This document shows positions 1 to 6,235 of a DNA stretch of 6,235 bases, one piece after another. Every line of letters begins with the position of its first letter. Within the stretch, counting starts at the first letter, position 1. The stretch is from Planctomycetota bacterium (GTDB lineage: Bacteria; Planctomycetota; Planctomycetia; Pirellulales; Lacipirellulaceae): contig JAADIN010000268.1 in the NCBI GenBank assembly GCA_013151315.1, forward strand, positions 1-6,235. Direction: 5' to 3'. A program made the position numbers and the translations under genes. The notes below the pieces were generated by a model that was not told the DNA's origin, did not search any database, and saw only the letters and a list, made by a program, of their open reading frames with translations.

Positions 1-1
1 A

Positions 2-1332
2 ACATTCGTTGCGCTGTCGCGCGTGGGCGTCCATCGCTGGGGACTGCCGCTGTGGTTAGTCGCGCCGGTAGTGTGGACCGGCCTCGACTGGCTGCGCAAC
101 CACCTCATGACCGGTTTTGGCATGGGCTCACTAGCGCACACGCAAGTGAAGTATCCTGCGATCATCCAAATCGCCGACCTCTTCGGCGAATACGGCGTGA
201 CGTTTCTCATCATGCTCGTCGCATCATGCCTCACAAATTTCACCCCCGACAGCGAGCCGTGGCGTCCCCGCCCACGATTTTGGCAACTCCTCCCCAGCAC
301 GATCGCCTTAGCTGCAACGATTTTTTATGGCTCTTGGTCTACTGCCGTGCCGATTGCGAAACCGCAAGCGGGTGTTCGCATCGCACTGATCCAAGGAAAC
401 ACACTCGCCGACTGGAAAAATGATCCAGAAAAACAGAACAGTCGCAAATCGTCGCCGAATATCTGCAACTTTCGCAAGACGCAGTCAAGGAGTCACTCCG
501 CCACGATGGACGAAAGGTCGATCTGGTGATTTGGCCAGAAACCTCTTTCCGGCAACCGCTTGTTACGGTGGCCGAGGGTTACGACCCTCCGAAAGATCGG
601 GTCCACCCTTCGTATCTCGCTGCCGGACAATCGCAATTAACCGAGCTCACCAAACTCCTCGGCACGGCAGTCCTAGTCGGCATCGATCGTATTCACCTCT
701 TTCCCGACGACCAGGGACAACCCGACTACGATTCCTTTAACTCTTCGGTACTGGTCGACTCACAAGGAACAATCCTCGGCACGTACGACAAAATGCACCG
801 TGTGCCGTTTGGCGAATACATTCCGTTTGCCGAGTGGTTCCCGTCGCTCTATGGGTTCACGCCACTCACAGGCGGTACGGAAGCAGGTCAGGGGCCTGCT
901 GAGAATCTTCGGCTTGGCGAAGTGCTCATTGCTCCGAACATTTGCTACGAGACGGCCGTGCCCCATCTCATTCGCCGGCAAGTCAACGGGGCTAGCGAAA
1001 GCACCATGCCTGACGTGATGATAAATCTCACGAACGACGCCTGGTACTGGGGTTCCAGCGAGCTGGACATGCACTTGGCCTGCGGCGTGTTTCGGGCCAT
1101 CGAGATGCGTACCCCGCTCGTAATCGCAGCCAACGGCGGCCTCTCGGCCTCGATCGATGCTTACGGCACGACTGGCCAAGTTACCCATCGGCAGCAGACC
1201 GAGTTTCTGCTGGTCGATCTGGAAGGCTCCACCATGACGAGCCTCTATCGAACGTGGGGCGACTGGTTTGCGATTGGATGTGTGCTATGCTGTGTGGTTT
1301 TTGGTGTAAGTCGTCGCAAGCGACGACGTTAA
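2..1332 (+). CDS. lnt: Apolipoprotein N-acyltransferase, 5'-truncated by the window edge and carrying an apparent frameshift
   Basis: Lnt transfers a fatty acyl chain from a phospholipid to the N-terminal cysteine of lipoproteins, on the periplasmic face of the inner membrane. The first part (frame of position 2, stop 527-529) shows membrane segments and the family region around VWTGLDWLRNHLMTGFG, then a segment RIALIQGN that opens the nitrilase-like (CN hydrolase) domain. The rest lies in the frame of position 1, open from 424 to the TAA at 1330-1332. It holds the catalytic triad: Glu of WPET (538-540), Lys of YDKMHRVPFGEYIPF (790-792) and Cys of NICYE (943-945), followed by INLTNDAWYW and a final hydrophobic helix ending in an Arg/Lys tail. 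Both parts match consecutive regions of one Lnt, so I treat them as one gene with a one-base shift near 429-433. The start and first membrane helices lie outside the window. The family call is very safe; whether the gene is intact is not. Confidence 0.93.
427..442 (+). other. Frameshift site in lnt (A5 run at 429-433)
   Basis: Reading passes from the frame of 425 (ccagaaaaacag, P-E-K-Q) to the frame of 442 (tcgcaaatc, S-Q-I). Adding one A to the run at 429-433 gives a smooth continuous reading D-P-E-K-T-E-Q-S-Q-I-V-A-E-Y with no stop. Without it the first frame ends at 529, before any catalytic residue. The other frame has a TGA at 421-423, so the switch must occur after that stop. A homopolymer indel, either a sequencing/assembly error or a real mutation, is the simplest cause. 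The A-run is short and no stimulatory structure is evident, so programmed frameshifting is less likely. Confidence 0.8.
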
Positions 1333-1360
1333 ATTCCGCAATCCGAATTCCGCACTCAAA
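1332..1360 (+). repeat. Degenerate planctomycete-type spacer repeat, copy 1
   Basis: The spacer between lnt and the ABC-F gene consists almost wholly of two 14-nt units: aattccgcaatccg (1332-1345) and aattccgcactcaa (1346-1359). They share an exact 9-mer aattccgca and match at 11 of 14 positions. The stretch 1340-1360 resembles 4640-4660 inside rsmD (17 of 21 identical, including an exact aatccgaattc). The first base overlaps the lnt stop codon. Similar 'ATTCCGCAATCCG' strings are, to my recollection, frequent in planctomycete intergenic DNA. The function is unknown. Confidence 0.6.
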
Positions 1361-1361
1361 A

Positions 1362-3140
<1,779 letters not shown>

Positions 3141-3155
3141 TCGAGTCCCATCAAG

Positions 3156-3452
3156 TTACTCAATGCTTTCAGCATCCAGCAGGCGGGCTGAATGGTGAAT
3201 TGCCACCAAGTAGACGTCGTTCTTTTCAGAACGATAGATTACCCGGTAATTGCCCTGCAGAACCTCGCGGTAAGTTTGGGTATCGTCCTCCGCAACATGG
3301 CCACCCAAATTCGGATGTTGCTGCAGCAACTCAATACGCGTGATCATCTTCTGCGCAAATCGTTGAGCAGCCAACGGAGCGTCTTGGGCAATGTATTCGA
3401 TAAGTCGCTCGAAATCACCAATCGCATTTTCTGTCCAGATCAGACGAGCCAT
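3156..3452 (-). CDS. RelE/ParE-superfamily toxin
   Basis: A 98-aa basic protein with the ParE/RelE fold signature: an N-terminal MARLIWTENAIGDFERLIEYI (strand plus helix), the helix LAAQRFAQKMITRIELLQQHPNLGG, and the C-terminal sheet YREVLQGNYRVIYRSEKNDVYLVAIHHSARLL with conserved Arg62, Arg70, Tyr73, His86 and Arg90. Members either cut mRNA on the ribosome (RelE) or poison gyrase (ParE). The Leu-Gln-Gly-Asn-Tyr-Arg-Val-Ile-Tyr pattern is shared by both, so the target is open. Its ATG at 3452 overlaps the end of the upstream small gene by 13 nt, a typical antitoxin-toxin coupling. It converges on the ABC-F gene with 15 nt between the stops and no clear terminator. Full length, no visible damage. 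Confidence 0.9.
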   Translation of the reverse strand: MARLIWTENAIGDFERLIEYIAQDAPLAAQRFAQKMITRIELLQQHPNLGGHVAEDDTQTYREVLQGNYRVIYRSEKNDVYLVAIHHSARLLDAESIE

Positions 3453-3619
3453 TTTTCTAACCGCTTCTTTGCATTTTCATGCGAAAGCAATTCGCCGGCA
3501 CGGATCTGCTGCTCGCCTAGCTCGATTTTTCGCAAAAGATAAATTTTTTCGAGAAATTCATCGACATCAACTTCCTCGGCGAATGCATCGAGCGCTTGCT
3601 GAACTTTTGCCTTTAGCAC
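3440..3619 (-). CDS. Small antitoxin of the RelE/ParE-type module
   Basis: A 59-aa acidic, helical protein lying directly upstream of, and overlapping, the toxin gene. The segment EKIYLLRKIELGEQQIRAGELLSHENAKKRLEKWLV fits the pattern 'LYLLxKIExGxxxxxxGxxxxHExxxxRxxKWL' of short antitoxins that accompany ParE-like toxins. These lack an obvious N-terminal DNA-binding domain. I place the start at GTG 3619-3617 because a good Shine-Dalgarno AAGGAG (3634-3629) sits 9 nt before it; the longer reading from GTG 3652 would put that ribosome site inside the gene and adds 11 residues without family support. By analogy it would bind and neutralise the toxin, but this is inferred from position and size more than from a diagnostic motif. 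Confidence 0.82.
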   Translation of the reverse strand: MLKAKVQQALDAFAEEVDVDEFLEKIYLLRKIELGEQQIRAGELLSHENAKKRLEKWLV

Positions 3620-3628
3620 GGGAGTACT

Positions 3629-3634
3629 CTCCTT
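3629..3634 (-). promoter_or_regulatory. Ribosome binding site deciding the antitoxin GTG start
   Basis: On the minus strand the sequence reads AAGGAG, then 9 nt, then GTG at 3619. This is the strongest Shine-Dalgarno match in the window and argues for the short 59-aa form of the antitoxin. Confidence 0.7.
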
Positions 3635-3662
3635 GAGATGAATTCTGCACACCGCTTATTCT

Positions 3663-3668
3663 ATTGTA
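3663..3668 (-). promoter_or_regulatory. Candidate -10 element for the toxin-antitoxin module
   Basis: The minus strand reads TACAAT, one base off the TATAAT consensus, about 44 nt before the antitoxin GTG. No good -35 hexamer lies at 16-18 nt spacing, so this is a weak prediction. Confidence 0.3.
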
Positions 3669-3713
3669 CCACACTTGTTGGCTTGGACGAGATCAACGCA
3701 ACTGCAAGTCTAG

Positions 3714-3742
3714 TTGCCGCATGGCTGCTGCCGCAGTAAACT
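3714..3742 (+). promoter_or_regulatory. Candidate sigma-70-like promoter for the NTase gene
   Basis: TTGCCG (3714-3719), a 17-nt spacer, and TAAACT (3737-3742) each match four of six consensus bases at ideal spacing. Transcription would begin around 3749-3750, right at the ATG of 3751, giving a leaderless message, or a leader of about 80 nt if translation starts at 3829. Confidence 0.3.
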
Positions 3743-3750
3743 AGATTCTT

Positions 3751-4377
3751 ATGCCGTCACCTCATGCCACCGATTCTTCGCTACCTACTTCGACCCATCC
3801 ACCCCGCGACCCTTGGAAGCTGCACGCGATGGCCCTCGACGATGTTGCCGATCGACTTGCGCGGATTACCCAAGCCCTGCACACGGCTGATGTGCCCTAT
3901 GCGCTCGTCGGCGGACAAGCCGTCGCGATCTGGGTTGCTACGCGAGACCCGGCCGCCGTCCGGACAACCAAGGACGTCGACCTATTGATCAGTCGAGACG
4001 ACCTGGGCCGCGCCCGCGCCGCTGCCCGTACCGTCGAGATGGATTATTTTGAGACTATGGGCATCGGCATGTTTTTGGATCAGCGCGATCCCAACCCGCG
4101 TCATGCAGTCCATTTGATTTGGGCGGGAGAACTTCTACGGCCCGGTTTGCCGCTGCCTTCGCCTGATGTCGACGATCGAACCACCTTGCCGGGCGGCCAT
4201 GAAGTCATTTCGATCGAAGGACTGGTACGCATGAAGCTGATGGCCAACCGCGACCAAGACCGCGTACATCTTCGAGACATGATCGACGTCGGCTTGGTCG
4301 AACGCGCCCTGTTGGCGGGGTTACCGGAAGAACTGGCAACCCGGCTGGAATTGCTCTTGGACGAGATGGGGCGATGA
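3751..4377 (+). CDS. Nucleotidyltransferase-fold protein (AbiEii/MNT-like), function unknown
   Basis: A 208-aa soluble protein with the hallmarks of the nucleotidyltransferase fold: ALVGGQAVAIWV (51-62) with the Gly-Gly of the substrate loop, then RTTKDVDLLI (71-80) with the paired acidic residues Asp75 and Asp77 that would bind metal. A later helical part has LVRMKLMANRDQDRVHLRDMIDV (158-180), resembling the Lys...Arg..Asp...Asp pattern of AbiEii and related minimal transferases. Many relatives act in toxin-antitoxin or defence pairs, yet no partner (HEPN or AbiEi-like) is adjacent here. The start is uncertain: ATG 3751 has no ribosome site, and the first 26 residues are Pro/Ser/Thr-rich and unlike the fold. 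ATG 3829 has GGAAG 9 nt upstream and yields 182 aa beginning MALDDVADRLARITQAL, which I find at least as likely. The substrate is unknown. Confidence 0.82.
   Translation: MPSPHATDSSLPTSTHPPRDPWKLHAMALDDVADRLARITQALHTADVPYALVGGQAVAIWVATRDPAAVRTTKDVDLLISRDDLGRARAAARTVEMDYFETMGIGMFLDQRDPNPRHAVHLIWAGELLRPGLPLPSPDVDDRTTLPGGHEVISIEGLVRMKLMANRDQDRVHLRDMIDVGLVERALLAGLPEELATRLELLLDEMGR
3815..3819 (+). promoter_or_regulatory. Candidate ribosome binding site for the alternative NTase start at 3829
   Basis: GGAAG lies 9 nt before ATG 3829, in frame with the longer reading. It supports the 182-aa form, which begins where similarity to the fold plausibly starts. Confidence 0.4.
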
Positions 4378-4380
4378 TCA
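4375..4380. other. Abutting convergent stop codons
   Basis: The palindrome TGATCA carries the TGA stop of the NTase gene on the + strand (4375-4377) and the TGA stop of rsmD on the - strand (4380-4378). There is no spacer, hence no independent terminator between the two genes; each transcript probably runs into the other gene. Confidence 0.9.
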
Positions 4381-5031
4381 CTTTCCCTTTCGCCGCAGCC
4401 CCACCACCGCCGGATGGTAGGTACGGACATCCCACCCCTCTCGCTCTTTTTTCGGGGCGCGATCTTTTTTCTGGATAACCGAGCCGGGCAAGAGCTCGAA
4501 ATCAAAACGTGGGTCTGCTTCGACGGCCATCATGCTGCCGACCGGCATGCGTGCGAGGATCGCCTCGATCAGTTCGAGCATCTCTTGCTGGCGATCGACA
4601 TAAAACACATAGGGAGGGCTGCAGAAGACAAGCCAGGGGAATCCGAATTCTGCATTCGGAAGGTCTCTCTTTCCCCAAAGAAACGCGCTCGTCATCAACA
4701 GCTCGGTGCGGTCGTCGACTTCTAGCGTCTGGATATTTTCTTCGACAACCCTGGCCGTTGGTATGTGCTTTTCGATGAAGGTTGCGCTCACCGCTCCTCG
4801 GCTAAGGGATTCCAAGCCGAGTGCCCCCGTGCCGGCGAAGAGGTCGATCGCATGACAGCCCTTTACCTCGGGACCAATGAGATTGAAAATCGCCTCACGA
4901 ACACGGTCTTTCATGGGCCGGGTCGTCGGATCGCCATGATAGCGAAGCTTGCGGCCGCGAAAATGACCGCCGATGACCCGAAGATCCACAGGTTGATGGG
5001 GGTCGCTAGATTTGGAGTGCGGTTTTCCCAT
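4378..5031 (-). CDS. rsmD: 16S rRNA (guanine(966)-N(2))-methyltransferase RsmD
   Basis: A 217-aa S-adenosylmethionine-dependent enzyme that methylates the exocyclic amine of G966 (E. coli numbering) of 16S rRNA in the small-subunit particle. Family marks in order: LRVIGGHFRGRKL (17-29), TRPMKDRVREAIFNLI (37-52), the SAM-binding loop AIDLFAGTGALGLESLSRGA (61-80), acidic Glu87 ending strand 2 (FIEK), and the catalytic loop at 138-141. That loop reads SPPY where RsmD normally has DPPY/DPPF or NPPY. Just before it, residues 125-131 (PNAEFGF) are encoded by a copy of the repeat found in the lnt/ABC-F spacer. The start ATG 5031 is preceded by AGGGAA (5042-5037) at 5 nt. The C-terminal tail beyond about 185 is basic (KKDRAPKKEREGW). 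Its stop abuts that of the NTase gene. In many bacteria rsmD sits next to coaD; that is not so here. Confidence 0.93.
   Translation of the reverse strand: MGKPHSKSSDPHQPVDLRVIGGHFRGRKLRYHGDPTTRPMKDRVREAIFNLIGPEVKGCHAIDLFAGTGALGLESLSRGAVSATFIEKHIPTARVVEENIQTLEVDDRTELLMTSAFLWGKRDLPNAEFGFPWLVFCSPPYVFYVDRQQEMLELIEAILARMPVGSMMAVEADPRFDFELLPGSVIQKKDRAPKKEREGWDVRTYHPAVVGLRRKGK
4640..4660 (-). repeat. Spacer-type repeat copy 2, inside rsmD
   Basis: The + strand aatccgaattctgcattcgga matches 1340-1360 at 17 of 21 positions. It contains a perfect 7-bp inverted repeat tccgaat/attcgga (4642-4648 and 4654-4660) with a 5-nt loop. On the coding strand it gives residues 125-131 of RsmD in frame, so it adds no stop and no shift. 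Confidence 0.5.
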
Positions 5032-5156
5032 CGCGGTTCCCTATTGAACTGGTTAGTCAAATGATTCGGCTGCCTTGCGACAACCAACTATGTTATCTTG
5101 AAGGGCTATCGTACCCCCGATTCCTTGTGCTTACAAACCGCCTGAGGCGACCGCCC
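5032..5156. other. Divergent intergenic region between rsmD and the PPIase gene
   Basis: The 125-nt gap must hold the start signals of both divergent genes. I see ribosome-site-like AGGGAA for rsmD (5042-5037, minus) and GAGG for the PPIase (5144-5147, 9 nt before ATG 5157). AT-rich stretches around 5086-5099 could be a -10 region, but no hexamer pair at proper spacing is convincing on either strand. Confidence 0.5.
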
Positions 5157-6235
5157 ATGACTCGATTTACTCTTGCCGTTCTTTTTCTCTTCAGTTTCAC
5201 TGTAGGTGCCGCAACGGGTCAGCCTTCAGCAATCGAAGCCAAGCAATCGTTCGATCAACTGCAAAAGCAATGGATCGATTTGACGGTCCGCTTGCGGCAG
5301 GCACATCAGCAGGCATCTCAGAAAAATCCCGGCAGCACCACCAAGCAAGGGTCGATCGACGGAGAGATCCAAAAACTCCTTGCCGAGTCGGAGGCGATGG
5401 TTGGCAAGATCGTTGCGGCCGGATTGGATGTCTACCGGGCCGATCCCAAAGGCTATCCACGCGTGAACGAAACTTTGGTGTCGATCGCGGGCTTCTACGT
5501 CACCGGTGACCCCAACGGCGACGGCGGAGACCAATATGAAAAATCTTTGCCGGTTATCCGTGCGATGCTCGAAGCTGGCGCAGGCAAAGAATCGCCAACC
5601 CTCTGGCTTTGGGGCGGTGTGTGCGCTTATCAGACCAACGACTACGATTTGGCAAAAAAGTATTTCAATGCGGCCCACGACGCGGGATTGTTAGACGGCC
5701 CGCCGCCCGGTCGAGGCCCCGGCGATCCTCAGAACCGCATCTGGGAATTGGCAAAAAATTCCATTAAGACGCTCGCAGCCAACCAAAAAGACTGGGAGAA
5801 AGAGGACCGCATTCGCGCTGCCGAAGCGGAGGCGGATGACTTGCCTCGCGTCAAGTTCCAGACCTCCCGAGGCGACGTCGTCATCGAATTGTTTGAAAAC
5901 GAAGCGCCGCAAACCGTGGCGAGTTTTCTTACCTTAGTCAAACAAGGTTTTTACGATGGCATCGTCTTTCATCGCGTGCTGCCTTCCTTCATGGCCCAGG
6001 GGGGCGATCCCACCGGCGCCGGTAGCGGCGGGCCCGGATACTCGATCCGTTGCGAATGCCATAAGCCCGGCTATCGCAAACACTTTCGCGGCAGCATGAG
6101 CATGGCCCATGTAGGTCGCCGCGACACGGGCGGCTCGCAGTTTTTCCTGACGTTTGTTTCGACAAGCTATCTCGATGGCCGCCACACCGTGTTCGGCCGG
6201 GTGATCGAAGGCATGGACGTCGCCTCCTCGATCAA
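5157..6235 (+). CDS. Secreted cyclophilin-type peptidyl-prolyl cis-trans isomerase with N-terminal TPR-like region (3' end cut off)
   Basis: 359 codons are visible and the frame is still open at the window edge. Residues 1-21 form a Sec signal peptide (Thr-Arg, then a hydrophobic run AVLFLFSFTVGAA), with likely cleavage after A-T-G before Gln22. There is no lipobox cysteine, so the protein is probably free in the periplasm or exported. Residues about 25-225 are helical; AYQTNDYDLAKKYFNAAHDAGLL (157-179) looks like a TPR repeat, and 119-124 is a short Asn/Asp/Gly turn. From 232 the cyclophilin domain follows: VKFQTSRGDVVIELFENEAP, then YDGIVFHRVLPSFMAQGGDP with catalytic Arg273, Phe278, Met279 and Gln281, MSMAHVGRRDTGGSQFF, and SYLDGRHTVFGRV with His343. 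It would speed proline isomerisation of exported proteins. Tyr338 sits where human CypA has Trp121, as in cyclosporin-insensitive bacterial forms. GAGG at 5144-5147 supports ATG 5157. A few C-terminal strands are missing. Confidence 0.9.
   Translation, partial: MTRFTLAVLFLFSFTVGAATGQPSAIEAKQSFDQLQKQWIDLTVRLRQAHQQASQKNPGSTTKQGSIDGEIQKLLAESEAMVGKIVAAGLDVYRADPKGYPRVNETLVSIAGFYVTGDPNGDGGDQYEKSLPVIRAMLEAGAGKESPTLWLWGGVCAYQTNDYDLAKKYFNAAHDAGLLDGPPPGRGPGDPQNRIWELAKNSIKTLAANQKDWEKEDRIRAAEAEADDLPRVKFQTSRGDVVIELFENEAPQTVASFLTLVKQGFYDGIVFHRVLPSFMAQGGDPTGAGSGGPGYSIRCECHKPGYRKHFRGSMSMAHVGRRDTGGSQFFLTFVSTSYLDGRHTVFGRVIEGMDVASSI

Larger units (their letters stand above)
3620..3750. other. Intergenic region between divergent TA module and NTase gene
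   Basis: The 131-nt gap carries control sequences for two divergent units. It contains an inverted repeat tctagtt/aactaga (3709-3715 and 3739-3745), a second one gcaact/agttgc (3698-3703 and 3712-3717, 8-nt loop), and a direct repeat tgccgca (3715-3721 and 3730-3736). Any of these could be an operator, but they are short and may be chance. Confidence 0.4.

Noticed and set aside
415..442. Programmed -1 frameshifting as the explanation of the split lnt
   Set aside because: The run is only A5, the frame and flanking codons do not make a standard X XXY YYZ heptamer, I see no downstream pseudoknot or upstream SD-like stimulator, and frameshifting is not a known feature of Lnt. An indel is simpler.
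1254..1361. Longer ABC-F start at GTG 1254
   Set aside because: It would overlap the end of lnt by 79 nt and translate the spacer repeat; the family-like N-terminus begins at ATG 1362.
3163..3175. Hairpin atgct-ttc-agcat as terminator of the ABC-F gene
   Set aside because: Only 5 bp, no following T-run, and it lies in the end of the toxin coding sequence.
3640..3650. gaattctgcac as a third copy of the repeat
   Set aside because: It shares only about 10 nt with the rsmD copy and none of the flanking pattern; chance is a sufficient explanation.
3620..3652. Upstream antitoxin start at GTG 3652
   Set aside because: The good ribosome site at 3634-3629 would then lie inside the gene; the downstream GTG at 3619 has ideal spacing.
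3156..4377. A complete defence island or new immune system formed by the TA pair and NTase
   Set aside because: Only three small genes, divergent from one another, flanked by housekeeping genes; no effector, sensor or mobile-element gene supports a joint system.

Overview
The window looks like a piece of a bacterial chromosome from a planctomycete, most likely of the Pirellulales type. The reasons are the moderately GC-rich coding sequence, a secreted cyclophilin with a long N-terminal helical extension, the style of the RsmD and ABC-F proteins, and a degenerate 'AATCCGAATTCCGCA' repeat that I associate from memory with planctomycete intergenic DNA. This assignment is an inference; no rRNA or marker gene is present to confirm it.

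Layout from left to right. (1) Positions 2-1332, + strand: the C-terminal two thirds or so of apolipoprotein N-acyltransferase (lnt), open at the left edge and split by an apparent one-base frameshift in an A-run at 429-433. (2) 1362-3140, +: a complete ABC-F family ATPase, 29 nt after lnt and probably cotranscribed; the spacer is filled by a repeat. (3) 3156-3619, - strand: a two-gene toxin-antitoxin-like module (small antitoxin followed by an overlapping RelE/ParE-type toxin), convergent with the ABC-F gene. (4) 3751-4377, +: a nucleotidyltransferase-fold protein. (5) 4378-5031, -: rsmD, a 16S rRNA guanine-N2 methyltransferase, whose stop codon directly abuts the previous stop. (6) 5157-6235, +: a secreted cyclophilin-type peptidyl-prolyl isomerase with a TPR-like N-terminal region, cut by the right edge; it is divergent from rsmD.

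Together the genes are envelope maturation (Lnt, secreted PPIase), translation and ribosome functions (ABC-F, RsmD), and two small accessory units (TA pair, orphan NTase) lodged between them. Non-coding DNA is scarce: the only gaps above 100 nt are 3620-3750 and 5032-5156. There are no tRNA, rRNA, CRISPR, IS element or phage genes. I see no convincing new multi-gene system. The best leads are the broken lnt frame, a repeat copy apparently absorbed into the rsmD coding sequence near its catalytic motif, and that motif reading SPPY instead of D/NPPY.
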